Assembly (NCBI GenBank): GCA_030446525.1
Contig: JAUJNC010000046.1
Location: 1 to 33,176 of the forward strand
Length of the DNA stretch: 33,176 bases
Source: Armatimonadaceae bacterium
GTDB lineage: Bacteria > Armatimonadota > Armatimonadia > Armatimonadales > Armatimonadaceae
Direction: 5' to 3'
The notes below the pieces were generated by a model that was not told the origin of the DNA, searched no databases, and saw only the letters and a program-made list of their open reading frames with translations. Position numbers and translations under genes: made by a program. Below are positions 14,656-24,609 of the stretch, one piece after another. Within the stretch, counting starts at the first letter, position 1; each line of letters opens with the position of its first letter.

Positions 14656-17291
14656 ATGGACCAGAGGTTGCGGGGGAAAACATCACGAGCGGCGGCGCTT
14701 GCCTGCGGTGCCCTGCTCGCCGTTACGTGTCTGCTCGGCGAGCCGGCGCGGGCCGCCCAATCTTCCCCGCCCGCCCCGAAGCAGGAGGCGATGCGGGCGT
14801 TTGACGAGGTGATCAAGGACGCCGAAAAGGTCGCGGGGGTGTTCACCTTTTACCGGACTCCGAAGAACGATCTCTGGCTCGAGGTGACGCCGGAGATGCT
14901 CCGGCAGACCTACTTCCTCGAGGTCACCGCGGCGACGGGCCTGGGCGGCTTTGCGGGGGGGGGGTGACGGTGGGCGGCCCGCTGGCCAGACGTCGTCTTC
15001 ACCTTGAAGCGCGTCCGCGAGCAGGTCTTCGTCGTGGCCCGGCAGACCCGTTTCCGCGCCGGCCGGCGACCCGATTGAGAAGTCCGTTCAGCGCTCGTTC
15101 GCCGACTCGATCCTGGCCGCGCTCCCGGCCGTGTCCGCGCCGCACCCCGGCCGCAAATCCGTGCTCGTCGACGCCACGGGCCTGTTCTTCGCGGACCTGC
15201 CGCCTGCGCCGCCCAGCTTCGCCCGCCCGGCTGCGCTCGGCGTTCACGCTCGACCCCGAGAAATCCTACATCGACCAGGTCAAGGCGTTCCCCGAGAACG
15301 CCGAGGTGGAGGTGGCCTGCAGCTTCACCGCCCCGCAGGCCGCGCCCTCCGATACCCTGGCCGACGGGCGCTCGGCCCTGGTGCGCATCCGCTACTCCTT
15401 CGTCGCGCTGAAGGATAACGGGTACACGCGCGCGCCTGTATGACGGGCGCGTGGGCTACTTCGTCACCGCCTTCCGCGACCTGACCGACGACAACCCGGA
15501 CGAGTGAGTTCACCCGCTACATCCTGCGCTGGAACCTCGAGAAGAAGGACCCTCCGCCCCGCTCTCGCCGCCCAGGAAGCCGCTCGTCTTCTGGCTGGAC
15601 AACGCCATCCCCCACCGTTACCGCCACGGCGGTCGCGAACGGGGTTCTGCTGTGGAACAAAGCGTTCGAGCGGGTCGGCATACAAAACGCGATCGAGGTC
15701 CGGCAGATCGAGCGCGACGCCGACATCGATCCCTTCGACGCCCGCTACAACGTGCTGCGCTGGGCGACCTCGCCGGGCGACGGCTACGCGATCGCCCTGG
15801 TGCGCGCCAACCCGCTCACGGGCGAGATCCTCCATGCCAGCATCCGCGTGGACGCCTCGATCGTCGGCTTCACGCGCCAGGCGCTCCGGTGGGAGGACGA
15901 GCGAAAGGCTTCACCGGCGCCGCGCCCCTTCCGGCGGGGGAGGCGGTCCCTCGATGCGAATACGGTCGGGCAGGCCTGCAGGGAGGCTGCCTTCGGCATG
16001 ACGGCCCTCGACCTGATGGCCCTCCAGGGCAGTGGGCTGCCTCCCGCCGAGCGCGAGCGGTACACGGAGGAGTTGACGCAGATCATCGCGCACGAGATGG
16101 GGCACGTGCTGGGGCTGCGCCACACCTTCAAGGGGTCCACGCTCCACGCCACGCACGATCTGCACGACGCCGAGAAGACGGCCCGGAGCGCGGGCGCCTC
16201 GGTGATGGACTATAACCCGGCCAACCTCGCCCCCGCCCGTGCCGGCAGGGCCCTACTACAATACCACGCTCGGCGCCTACGACCTGTGGGCCATCGAGTA
16301 CGGCTACACGCGCTGGCCGAACCTGGGCACGCCCCAAGCGGAGAAACCGGCGCTCCTCGGCATCGCGTGCCGCGCCGCCGAACCGGACCTCCCTACGCCA
16401 CGGACGAGGACGTGTCCGACTTCGGGTGGGCGCCGTTCGCCACCGATCCGCTGGCCGGGCGCTGGGATCTGGGCGCCGACCCGCTGGCAGCACGCCCGGC
16501 AGCGGGGCGAGATGATCCAGGCGCTGTACGAAGCTGGAAGCCCGGTCGCCGCGCCCCGGCGAGTCGTACGCGGACACCCGGCGCAAGTTCCGCCTGCTGC
16601 TGGGCGAACACCTGCGCACCTTCTACACGGCCGGCAAGTACATCGGCGGCCTGTACTTCACCCGCGCGCCGGGCGACGCGACGCCCGCGCCCCCGCCGCG
16701 CCGTTCACCCCGTCCCCGGCCGCCAAACAGCGCGCGAGGCGCTGCTCTACCTGCGCACCGGCCTCTTCAACGCCGACGCCTTCGGGTTCCCGCCGTCACA
16801 ACTCCTGAACAAGCTGGCGGACGACAAGAACATCCACTGGGGGATGAACTCGTTCGGCGCGCAGATGGAGTACTCGGTGACCGATCAGGTGCGGGGCACG
16901 CAGCGCGCCCTCTAGCGTGGCTGTTCACGCCCGGCCTGCTGGCCCGCCTGCGCGACAACGAAGCCTGGGCGCCCGGCTGGCGGATAACCTCACCCTGCGG
17001 GAGGCTCTTCGAGGGCGTCACGGGCGCCGTCTTCTCCGGGCACGCGGGGCGGGCACGCCGCCCCTGGTTCCCACCCTGCGCCGCGACCTGCAGCACGACT
17101 ACGTGGCCCTGCTGGCAGACCTTTACAGGGCGACCCCGGCGCGCCCTCGGACGCGCAGTCGCTGTCGCGCTTCCACCTGCGCCGCGTGGACAGCCAGATC
17201 ACCGCGGCGCTTCGGGCGCGGGCCTGCCGCCACGGACGTCGCGACCCGGGCGCACCTGGATCAGCTTCGGAAACCGTCCGCCACGCCCTGA
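14656..17291 (+). CDS. Secreted zinc metalloprotease (DUF4953/DUF5117 type), multiply frameshifted
   Basis: A metzincin-like protease of about 880 residues once frames are joined. It starts with a signal peptide (AAALACGALLAVTCLL, Ala-rich cleavage region). The N-terminal DUF5118/5117-like region includes FTFYRTPKNDLWLEV and a later VLVDATGLFFADL stretch. The central region reads YVLRW-type sequence as NVLRWATSPGDGYAIALVRA. The catalytic site H-E-M-G-H-V-L-G-L-R-H is encoded at 16091-16123, and the Met-turn SVMDYNPANLAP lies at about 16199-16230; both are intact. The C-terminal end again reads GMNSFGAQMEYSVTDQVRG (near 16840-16900). At least ten frameshifts break it; one is beside a run of ten Gs (14955-14964). 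It probably hydrolyses proteins outside the cytoplasm. It converges on, and its true end may overlap, the methyltransferase gene. Confidence 0.8.
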
Positions 17292-17301
17292 AGGCGCCGC
17301 T

Positions 17302-18117
17302 TCAGCCGCCCACCCTGATGACGCCGTAGGCCACCTTGCCGCCCCGAGTCGCAGCGCTCGGTGATGCGGGAACTCCTCCAGCGCCGGGACCAGCGCAGGG
17401 CCTCGACCACGACGCGCCGGCGGGCGACGCGCCGGGCCTCCTCCACCGCCTGGCGCAGCGGGGCGCGCTCGCCGAAGAAGCGCAGCAGCGCGAACGTTTC
17501 CGAGTCGGGCAGTACCTCCTCGAAGAAGGGGTCGAAGCGCACACCACGTCGTAGCTGCCGGCCGCGCAGGCGCGCAGGTACTCGGGTGATGGCCGAGGTG
17601 GACGACCTGCACCCGGCGCATCGCGGCGTTCAATACCTGTGGTCGGTGACAACGCCCGCAAGCCTTCCCGGACGAGGACGCCCAGGCCGGGGACGGCCTC
17701 GACCCCGTGCACCGCGCCGCGCTCGCCGACGACGTGCGCGGCCAGGATCGCCTCCGCCGCGTAACCCCCAGCGTCGCGTCGAGCACGCGGTCGCCGGCCC
17801 CAAGCGCGGCGGCCTCGATCAGGAGGTCGCGCCCGCCGCGCAGCAGGTTGCCCAGGCGCAGGAACGCCATGTTCGGGTGGTAGAACAGGCTCCTGGCCGC
17901 CGCGCGACACGAGCAGCAGGCGGTGGGTCTGCACCAGGAGCGCGCGCTCGGCCCGGGGGTTCGCCCCGAACAGGCGCGGCATCCCCTGGTCGCCGCGCGC
18001 GACGTAGGCGGCGCCCAGTTCCCCGGCCAGGGCGCGGGCGCGCTCTTCCAGGGCGGGGGAGGGTTCGAGCGCCGTGGTGACGAAAAGGTCCGTGCGTGGC
18101 GGCGATGGCGACGGCAT
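17302..18117 (-). CDS. RsmJ-like class I SAM methyltransferase, frameshifted
   Basis: A methyltransferase of about 270 residues related to RsmJ/PF04445, whose E. coli member methylates 16S rRNA; many relatives are uncharacterised. The start at 18117 gives MPSPSPPRTDLFVTTALEPS, followed by ALAGELGAAYVARG. The second frame holds the diagnostic NMAFLRLGNLLRGGRDLLIE and the SAM loop GDRVLDATLG. The first frame resumes with YAAEAILAAHVVGERGAVHG. A third frame gives the catalytic-type motif FDPFFEEVLPDSETFALL, and the end reads GKVAYGVIRVGG. At least five single-base shifts are needed. The gene is divergent from the inositol-phosphatase gene with only 25 bases between the ATGs. A TATAAT (18129-18124) ends 6 bases before its ATG. 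Confidence 0.75.
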   Translation of the reverse strand: MPSPSPPRTDLFVTTALEPSPALEERARALAGELGAAYVARGDQGMPRLFGANPRAERALLVQTHRLLLVSRGGQEPVLPPEHGVPAPGQPAARRARPPDRGRRAWGRRPRARRDAGGYAAEAILAAHVVGERGAVHGVEAVPGLGVLVREGLRALSPTTGIERRDAPGAGRPPRPSPEYLRACAAGSYDVVCASTPSSRRYCPTRKRSRCCASSASAPRCARRWRRPGASPAGASWSRPCAGPGAGGVPASPSAATRGGKVAYGVIRVGG

Positions 18118-18142
18118 GACGCTATTATACGGCGGAACCGAG
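18118..18142. promoter_or_regulatory. Compact divergent promoter between methyltransferase and phosphatase genes
   Basis: Only 25 bases separate two divergent ATGs (18117 minus, 18143 plus). On the minus strand TATAAT lies at 18129-18124, exactly 6 bases before the ATG, which places the expected transcription start on or next to the start codon: a leaderless arrangement. The plus strand has TATTAT at 18123-18128. No strong -35 is visible on either strand. Confidence 0.45.
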
Positions 18143-18979
18143 ATGGCGAAAACCGGACAAGAGGTAGATTTCGGCGAGGCGCTGCACTGGACCAAGGAGC
18201 TGGTCGCGGAGGCGGCGGCGCGCGCCGTGTCCCTGGTCGCCTGCGAGCTCGTTACGGAGCTGAAGGTGGACGGCTCGCTCGTCACCGACGTGGACCGGGC
18301 CATCGAGCGGTTCCTGCGGGACGCCCTGCGGGAGCGCTACCCGGCGCACGCGGTCCTGGGCGAGGAGTACGGCTGGGACGGCCCGCAGGACGCGCCGTTA
18401 TGGGCGATCGACCCCATCGACGGCACGACGAACCTGGCGCACGGACTGCCGCTGTGGGGCATCTCGGTCGCCCTCGTGGCCGGCGGCGCGCCGGCCCTGG
18501 GCGTGGTGGCATTGCCCCTGCTGGGGGAAACCTACGCCGCCGCGCGCGGTCTGGGGGCGACCCGGAACGACGCGCCCCTTCCCCCGCTGCCGCACGGCGG
18601 CCCGCTGCACTGGGAAGACACCTACGCGATCTGCTCGACCAGCGCGCGGGACATAGATTTCGCCCGCGTCACGGCGCGCCTGCGCGTTCTGGGCTCGGCG
18701 GCGCTGGAGCTGTGCTGGACGGCGGCGGGGCGCGTGCGGGGCTGCCAGAGTATCAGCACGTCGCTCTACGACATCGCGGCGGGGATCTGCATCGCCGGGG
18801 AGGCCGGCGCGACGACCGAGTGGCTGTCGGGCGAGCCCTGGTCGGCCGCCGACATGGCGCGGCACGGGGGCCGCGAGGAGGTGCTCCTGACGGCCCCGCC
18901 CGCGACCCTGGCGTTCCTGCGCGAGAACCTGCTCTCCCTTCCCGGAACGGGAAAGGGGGGGCAGGTCATCCCAACATGA
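18143..18979 (+). CDS. Inositol-monophosphatase family phosphatase (SuhB/HisN-like)
   Basis: A 278-residue Mg2+-dependent, Li+-sensitive-type sugar phosphatase. Motifs: K41-x-DGSLVTDVDRAIE, the metal-binding E in VLGEEYG (E74/E75), the signature WAIDPIDGTTN with D90 and D93, and the C-terminal SLYDIAAG with the last Asp of the site. The family dephosphorylates inositol-1-phosphate, histidinol-phosphate, fructose-1,6-bisphosphate or PAP; the sequence does not separate these. The start at 18143 (MAKTGQEVDFGEAL) is preferred because a longer in-frame ATG at 18116 would run over the compact promoter. Its end overlaps the end of the convergent birA gene by 14 bases. Confidence 0.88.
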   Translation: MAKTGQEVDFGEALHWTKELVAEAAARAVSLVACELVTELKVDGSLVTDVDRAIERFLRDALRERYPAHAVLGEEYGWDGPQDAPLWAIDPIDGTTNLAHGLPLWGISVALVAGGAPALGVVALPLLGETYAAARGLGATRNDAPLPPLPHGGPLHWEDTYAICSTSARDIDFARVTARLRVLGSAALELCWTAAGRVRGCQSISTSLYDIAAGICIAGEAGATTEWLSGEPWSAADMARHGGREEVLLTAPPATLAFLRENLLSLPGTGKGGQVIPT

Positions 18980-19697
18980 CGGCGGCGGCAGGCGTTTCGC
19001 ACACCCGTCCCGCATCCGTCTCCACCGTCACCGTGCCGTCCGGCGCCAGATCAAGGACGCGGCAAACGACGGGCTGATCGTCCACAACGAAGGTGCGGCG
19101 CGCGTCGGGGTCGAGCAGCGACCTCCAGCGCGGGAGCAGGGAAACGAGGCCGCCGCACTCCCACCCCTGCCACAGGGTGCCCAGCCGCCGCAGGAGCGCC
19201 GTTTCCACGCCCGCGACGTCGTGCGGGACGCCGGTGGCCTTCCGGAGCGAGGTGGCGGTGGCTCGCACTTCCGGGGGGAACTCGGCGACGTTGACGTTGA
19301 TCCCGATCCCGATCAGGGGGACCGCGCGCCCGTCCGCGGGGGGCATCGTTTCCACCAGGACCCCGGCGAGCTTCGCCCCGCCGAGGAGCACGTCGTTGGG
19401 GAAGCGGACCCGGGCGGGCAACCCGGCCGTCTCGATCACGGCCTCGGCGACGGCGAGCCCCGCCACCACGGCGACCTGCCAGGCCGCGGCAACGGGCACG
19501 GGCGGCGCGACGGCCGTCAGGCAGACGTTGGCGCCCTCCGGGGCGTACCACGTCTTTCCGCGCCGTCCCCGGCCCCGCGTCTGGAAGCGGGCCGTGACCA
19601 CGGCGCCCGGGGGACCGCCGCGCAGGGCGAGCTCGCGGGCGACGTCCTGCGTGGATCCGACGACATCGCGGCGCAGCAGCGGCTCGCCGAAGGTCAC
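18966..19697 (-). CDS. birA: Biotin--[acetyl-CoA-carboxylase] ligase, short form
   Basis: A 243-residue biotin protein ligase, which makes biotinyl-AMP and transfers biotin to carrier-protein lysine. The catalytic core is complete: VGSTQDVARELA, the biotinyl-AMP loop GRGRRGKTW (42-50), VRFPNDVLLGGAKLAGVLVE with the ligase Lys, and GIGINVN. A small C-terminal SH3-like domain follows (RTFVVDDQPVVCRVLDLAPD). It lacks the N-terminal helix-turn-helix, so it is a class I ligase that does not repress the bio operon directly. The start is the GTG at 19697, which overlaps the nadC stop as GTGA, so the two are translationally coupled. The frame stays open further upstream only because it shadows nadC. 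Confidence 0.92.
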   Translation of the reverse strand: MTFGEPLLRRDVVGSTQDVARELALRGGPPGAVVTARFQTRGRGRRGKTWYAPEGANVCLTAVAPPVPVAAAWQVAVVAGLAVAEAVIETAGLPARVRFPNDVLLGGAKLAGVLVETMPPADGRAVPLIGIGINVNVAEFPPEVRATATSLRKATGVPHDVAGVETALLRRLGTLWQGWECGGLVSLLPRWRSLLDPDARRTFVVDDQPVVCRVLDLAPDGTVTVETDAGRVCETPAAAVMLG

Positions 19698-20543
19698 GCC
19701 GGACCCTGCTCCACGAAGTCGAGCGAGATGTCGAGCGCGGGCGCCGAGTGCGTCAGCGCGCCGACCGAGATCAGGTCGACGCCGGTTCTGGCGATCGCCG
19801 CCACCGTGTTCAGGTTGACCCCGCCGGAGGCCTCGGTCAGCGCGCGCCCGCCGACGCGGCGCACGGCCTCGCCCAGGGCGCCCAGGTCCATGTTGTCCAG
19901 CAGGATGACGTCGGCGCCCGCGGCCAGGGCTTCGTCCACCTGCGCCAGCGTTTTGCACTCCACCTCGATGCGCATCGTGTGCGGCGCGCGCTCGCGCGCC
20001 CGCCATACCGTCGCCCCCACGCCGCCGCCGGCCGCGAGGTGGTTGTCCTTGATGAGCACGGCGTCGTACAGGCCGATGCGGTGGTTGTGCCCCCCGCCGA
20101 CGCGCACGGCGTATTTTTCCAGCGCCCGCAGGCCCGGCGTCGTTTTGCGCGTGTCCACGATGCGCGCGCCGGTCCCGGCGACGGCGAGCACGTAGCGTGC
20201 GGTCAAGCTCGCCACGCCCGAAAGACGCTGCACGGAGTTGAGCGCGACGCGCTCGGCGGTAAGCAGCGCCCGCGCCGGCCCGGGCACCGTGGCCAGCGCC
20301 ATGCCCGGCCGCACCCGGTCGGCGTCCGAAACGTACGGCTCCCAGGCAACGCTCGGCTCGACCAGGGTGAACGCGCGCGCGGCGACCGGGAGCCCGGCCA
20401 CCACCCCCTCGGCCTTGGCGCGCACGACGGCCCGCGCCACGGCGAACTCCGGGGACCGTCAAGAGCGCGGTGATGTCGCCCGCGCCGATGTCCTCGGCGA
20501 GCGCCGCCTGCAGGACCGGCTCAAACTGGAGCGGCAGTAGCAT
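19694..20543 (-). CDS. nadC: Nicotinate-nucleotide pyrophosphorylase (carboxylating), one frameshift
   Basis: Quinolinate phosphoribosyltransferase, converting quinolinate and PRPP to nicotinate mononucleotide in de novo NAD synthesis. The N-terminus FEPVLQAALAEDIGAGDITA is in one frame and the rest in another. Core motifs are ERVALNSVQRLSGVASLT, the substrate-binding DTRKTTPGLRALEKYAV, GGGHNHRIGLYDAVLIKDNH, EVECKTL, DVILLDNMDL and EASGGVNL. Removing one C from the C4 run near 20455 restores a single frame reading TVPEFAVARAV. The ATG at 20543 lies about 10 bases after the end of cstA. The classic nadC-birA order with a GTGA overlap supports the operon. The gene is almost certainly functional in the cell. 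Confidence 0.92.
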
Positions 20544-20552
20544 GTTCGCGTA

Positions 20553-22256
20553 TCACCGGGCGGGGGCGGCCCGCCGGCGCGCAGCAGCACCCGGATCGCC
20601 TCCCAAAGCATCAGCGCGGCCAGCGCCATCAGCACGAGCGCCACCCACAGGATCGGATCCCGCGAAAAGCCCTTGGCGGCGTAGGACTGCCCCATGATCT
20701 GCCACAGCGCCCAGACGCTCATCACGTACATGAAGACCGTCGGCAGGCCCGTCACCAGCCAGACCCACCGGGCGCGGGTCGTGCGCGCCAGCCAGACCGT
20801 CACGCCCAGCAGCGTCAGCGCCGCCAGCAAGCGGTTGCTCGCCCCGAAAGGGGCCAGAACACGCGCCAGGCGGGGACCGGCTTGCCGGCCGTGTCCGTGA
20901 TCGTCTGCATCACGAAGAAGAGCGGCGTCCCGGCGGTCAGGGCGGTCACCAGCAGCCGCCCCCAGCGGTGGCGCCAGCCCGTCAGCTCTTCCAGGATGTA
21001 GCGGCCCAGGCGCGTGCACACGTCCAGGGTGTCGCCACGAACGTCGTGAAGGCCATCAGCCCGAAAGCGATGCCGAAGGCGGGCGGGACGCCGATCACCC
21101 CGAGGAAGTCCCCGATGCCGTTGGCGTAGATGAAGCTCGGCCCCTGCGTGAGCAGCGGCGCGCCCGGGCGAGCAGCATCACGCAGCACAGGGACACGATC
21201 GCCACCATCGCCTCCAGCAGCATCGCGCCGTAGCCGATCGGCCGGGCGTCGGTCTCGCGCCGCGCCTGCTTCGAGGTCGTGCTCGAGGCGATCAGGGCGT
21301 GGAAGCCGCTGCAACGCGCCGCAGGCGATCGTGATGAACAGGATCGGGAACAGCGTCTCGCCCTGGGCGGTCTGCCAGCCCGTGAAGGCCGGGTACGCGG
21401 CCGTCTTGCCGCCGAACAGGAGGCCCAGCGCGCCGCCCCGCCAGCACCAGATACAGGAAGATGCCCCCAGATACCTCGCGCGGCTGCAGCAGCAGCCAGA
21501 CCGGGACGACGGAGGCGACGAAGCAGTACGCGAGCAGGAGCACGTCCCACACCTTGTGCGCCCGGTTGTCGTCTACACCGAGCAGGGCGGCCAGATCGAA
21601 CGGGAAGTGCTGCCCCGCCCAGATCGCCACGCCCACGAGGGGCAGAAAGAGGACCGTCGCCCAGGCCACCGAAAGCTTCGTGTAGCGCAGCAGCAGCCCC
21701 ATCAGGACGGGCAGCGCGAGGTAGAGCAGCGACGAGGTCGCGATCCCGCCCCCGCTGACCACCTGCCCGTTTTCCAGGGTCTGCCGTCCCAGGAACGAGG
21801 CCGCCGTGATGTCGGTAAAGGCGACCACGATATACACCAGGGCGATCCAGATAAAGGCGAGGAACAGCAGGTACGAGCGCCGGGTCATGTGCTCGCGCAC
21901 CACCTCGGTGATCGAGCGCGCCCGGTGCCGGATCGAGGCGGTCAGCGCCGTGATGTCGTGGACGCCGCCGATGAAGATCGAGCCCAAAGGATCCAGAGCA
22001 GGGCGGGGGCCCAGCCGAACATGACGCCGGCCAGGATCGGCCCGACGATCGGCCCCGCGGCGGCGATGGCCGAGAAGTGCTGCTCGAGCAGGAACTGCTT
22101 CTCCGTCGGCACGTAGTCCACGTCGTCGCGCAGCGTTTCGGCGGGCGTCCGGGCATCCGGGTCCAGCCGCAGCAGCCGGGCGAGCAGACCACCGTACAGG
22201 CGGTACGCCAGCAGGAGCACGACGGCGGAGCAGACGACAACCGGGAGCAGACTCAC
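20553..22256 (-). CDS. cstA: Carbon starvation protein CstA, frameshifted
   Basis: A multi-pass membrane transporter of the CstA family (PF02554; peptide or pyruvate uptake), about 567 residues across joined frames. The start is the GTG at 22256 because GGAGG lies 8 bases upstream; the earlier in-frame GTG at 22271 overlaps that site. The N-terminus has the family hallmark DYVPTEKQFLLEQHFSAIAA followed by GPIVGPILAGVMFGW. FIGGVHDITALTASIRHRAR resumes in the next frame. Later frames give LPVLMGLLLRYTKLSVAWAT, the FTTFVATPWTCA-like segment and the end YVMSVWALWQIMGQSYAAKG. At least four frameshifts occur (near 21980, 21430, 21030 and 20850). It has its own strong sigma70 promoter at 22340-22368 and lies just ahead of nadC. 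Confidence 0.88.
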
Positions 22257-22339
22257 GGCAGTAACCTCCACGTTGCAGGTCAGGGGGTCTGAAAACGCGA
22301 TGACGGGCGCGCATCCGGCGGGAACGAGCCGCGTCCTCG

Positions 22340-22368
22340 ATTGTAACGTATCGCCGCTGTGTTGTCAA
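22340..22368 (-). promoter_or_regulatory. Sigma70 promoter of cstA
   Basis: On the minus strand TTGACA (22368-22363) is followed, after an ideal 17-base spacer, by TACAAT (22345-22340). This is five of six at the -10 and six of six at the -35. It predicts a start near 22333 and a leader of about 77 bases before the cstA GTG. Confidence 0.75.
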
Positions 22369-22570
22369 ATAAGGCGTTTTCCTGTTTTCCCGCTGCCCCG
22401 GCTATTTTACAAGTCCGCCGCCGCCGCGCGGCCGGCGGCGGTCCTGGCAAGCCGGCGCTAGCCAGGGCGGCGAGGGTAGACGCGCCGATGCAGGATCGGG
22501 CAGCCCGGTGCGCTCACGCTCGCCCGGAACGGCGGCGCAGTACGCAAGGGCGGGTATCTCGGAATGCTTC
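22369..22570. other. Intergenic stretch between cstA promoter and the alpha-galactosidase-like gene
   Basis: No coding sequence is convincing. A very GC-rich hairpin with a 9-base-pair stem (arms 22418-22426 and 22433-22441) lies 130 bases past the stop of the upstream minus-strand gene. It lacks a T-run on either side, so a terminator role for the polysaccharide locus is only possible. Confidence 0.35.
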
Positions 22571-24601
22571 TCATTTCTGTGTCTCCCGCGCCTCGTTTCG
22601 GCGTCGTATCCGCACCACGCGGTCCTCGTCGCCCACCGGAAGCGGGAAGCGCCACAGCTTTTCGCCCAGAGCCTCGCCCGGCGCACCGTCCGCCGTGGGG
22701 GGCCCCCATTCGCTCCAAACGGCCAGCGGGCCGCTCTCCACCATCCGCAGTATCAACTCCGCCTCCGTCACGTCGATGACCTCAACGGCGGCCGGGGAAA
22801 GGAACTTGTCCGCCCTGCCGATCACGGCCCAGCCGTGCCGAAGGGGGCACAGCAGGGCGAGAAGGTCGCTAAAGGTGTCCAGGGTGTAGGCGTATGCACC
22901 GTCCAGACGCCGCGCCTGCCCCGCCTCCCAGAGATAGAGCACCAGCCCCCCCTCGGGGACGGCCCACGCGACGGGGCCGCCCGGCAGCATCGCCCCGGCG
23001 TGCCGGTAATCGTCGGCGCAGATCGCGCCCGACACGGGCACGACCGGCTCGCTCAGGTTATACGCCACCAGGGCGGCCGCGCCGCCGGCAAGCGGGGCGA
23101 TCGCGCGGTACGGCTCGCCATCGGCGAAGGGGTCAAGCAGGAGGCTGTCGGGAAGCGGCGCGGCCGGGGCGAGCGGGCGCAGGAGCCGCCCGTCCTCCAA
23201 GCACAGCGGCCGGATGTTTTGGGCATCGAAGGCGGCGGGGGCGTCGGACAGGTAGACCGGGCCGCCGGAGAGCGCTTTGGAGACGGCCATCATGCGCCCC
23301 GAGGCCGGGTCGTTGGAATGGAACATGTCGTGATCGCCCCACACCGTCTGCCCGAGCCACGGGATGTTGGCATACGAGTTGTGCAGGTGGCGGCGGGCAC
23401 GCCCGGCATCGCCGACGAGGTAATCCTCGCTGCACCGGGTCACGCTGCTGATGCGCGTATTGAAGAGCGAGGCGGGGCCGTGCGCCATGCAGTTGATCAG
23501 CCCGTCCATATGCCGGGCGCACGCCGCCTCCAGCGCCTGCTGGTTGTGGACGGCGCACCGCACCGGGTGATCGAGGCCGCGGTACATCCCCAGGTTGTTA
23601 GCCTGATTATCCACTTTGACGAAATCGAAGCCGGCCGTTCGGGCCGCGCCGATCAGGGCGTCGTAGAACGCGACCGAGGACAGGAAATCGGCGCGGGGCA
23701 GCAGGCTGCCGGTCTTGTTCGGCAGGAGGTGCTCGTTGAGCGCCCCGAGCGCGTTTTCGGGATGCACGCCGCGCCAGTACCCGTTGAAGTTCAGCCACAG
23801 CCCCATCCACCGGATCTTTCGCGGGTCCCGCGCCGACAGCAGCGGCGCCCAGCCGTTGGGGAACTTCGCGGGGTGGGGATCAAACGAGCGCAGCTGCCGG
23901 CTGTCGGCATCGGCATGCCCGTCGTCCACCAGCACGTAGCGGACCGGCAGCCCCGACGCCTCGATGGCGCGGACCGCCCCCCGGAGCAGCGCCTCGTTGA
24001 TCTTCGCCCGGTACTCCTCCCAGGAACACCAGCCCAGGTACTCGAAGATCGGCGGGTAGTTCTTTTCCTCGCGCAGCCGCGTCGACCGCGCGATCAGGGG
24101 GCTATCGAGGGCGATCTGCCAGACCCGGCGCAACGCTCGGTACGCATCGGCGTCTCGTGCCCAGGCGCACAAGGGTAGCTGCGCCGTTTCCGGGAGGGGG
24201 GCCGTGCCCAGCGTCCCGACGTTCAGGACCAGCGACTGGCCTTCCGAGCTGAGCCATGCCGCCGTTTGCGCGCCCGTCAGCGGCAGCAGGACCAGATACT
24301 GGCCGTCTTTGAGGCGCAGCAGCAGAAAGATGCCGCCCGGCACCAGATCACGAAAATCCGGGATGCGCAGCGGCTGGACGCGGTTCGTTCCGTTGGGCCA
24401 GTCGCCGCCCGTCTTGCCCATCGGGTCGTATCGCTGGAACGCGGCCCAGTAGCAGCCGTCGTCCCAGGGGGGCGGCGCGACCGCCAGCCGCGCCAGCGTT
24501 CCCCCGGCATCGGGAGCGCCGGCAGGTCCCGGCAGCGACTCGATTCCCTCGCGCCGTTCCGCGGTTTCCTGGAGGTCGATGGTTTCTAAAGTATGGTTCA
24601 T
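22571..24601 (-). CDS. Sip1/raffinose-synthase-family alpha-galactosidase homologue (GH36-like)
   Basis: A 676-residue protein of the raffinose synthase/seed imbibition (Sip1) family, related to GH36 alpha-galactosidases and best known from plants. Motifs: YLGWCSWEEY (188-197), the D-D-G of VRYVLVDDGHADAD (D226-D227), the nucleophile in FDFVKVDNQ (D331), GLINCMAHGP (367-376) and the acid/base in VTRCSEDY (D393). The last corresponds to the RxSDDF motif of raffinose synthases. Beta-sandwich sequence surrounds the barrel. No signal peptide is seen, so it may act in the cytoplasm on imported oligosaccharides. It starts 8 bases after the sulfatase C stop and is the last gene of the locus. The frame is clean throughout, unlike its two upstream neighbours. 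Glycosidase and transglycosidase activity are both possible. Confidence 0.8.
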   Translation of the reverse strand: MNHTLETIDLQETAERREGIESLPGPAGAPDAGGTLARLAVAPPPWDDGCYWAAFQRYDPMGKTGGDWPNGTNRVQPLRIPDFRDLVPGGIFLLLRLKDGQYLVLLPLTGAQTAAWLSSEGQSLVLNVGTLGTAPLPETAQLPLCAWARDADAYRALRRVWQIALDSPLIARSTRLREEKNYPPIFEYLGWCSWEEYRAKINEALLRGAVRAIEASGLPVRYVLVDDGHADADSRQLRSFDPHPAKFPNGWAPLLSARDPRKIRWMGLWLNFNGYWRGVHPENALGALNEHLLPNKTGSLLPRADFLSSVAFYDALIGAARTAGFDFVKVDNQANNLGMYRGLDHPVRCAVHNQQALEAACARHMDGLINCMAHGPASLFNTRISSVTRCSEDYLVGDAGRARRHLHNSYANIPWLGQTVWGDHDMFHSNDPASGRMMAVSKALSGGPVYLSDAPAAFDAQNIRPLCLEDGRLLRPLAPAAPLPDSLLLDPFADGEPYRAIAPLAGGAAALVAYNLSEPVVPVSGAICADDYRHAGAMLPGGPVAWAVPEGGLVLYLWEAGQARRLDGAYAYTLDTFSDLLALLCPLRHGWAVIGRADKFLSPAAVEVIDVTEAELILRMVESGPLAVWSEWGPPTADGAPGEALGEKLWRFPLPVGDEDRVVRIRRRNEARETQK

Positions 24602-24609
24602 GGCGCTTT

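Noticed and set aside
14955..14964. Run of ten Gs as a phase-variation tract in the metalloprotease gene
   Set aside because: Many other frameshifts in the same gene have no tract, so a sequencing-length error is the simpler reading; phase variation would need read-level length variation.
20450..20465. Programmed frameshift in nadC
   Set aside because: nadC is not known to use recoding, and one extra C in a C4 run explains the shift.
22418..22441. GC hairpin as a firm terminator for the polysaccharide operon
   Set aside because: The stem is strong but no T-run follows on either strand, and it lies 130 bases past the stop; it is kept only as a note.
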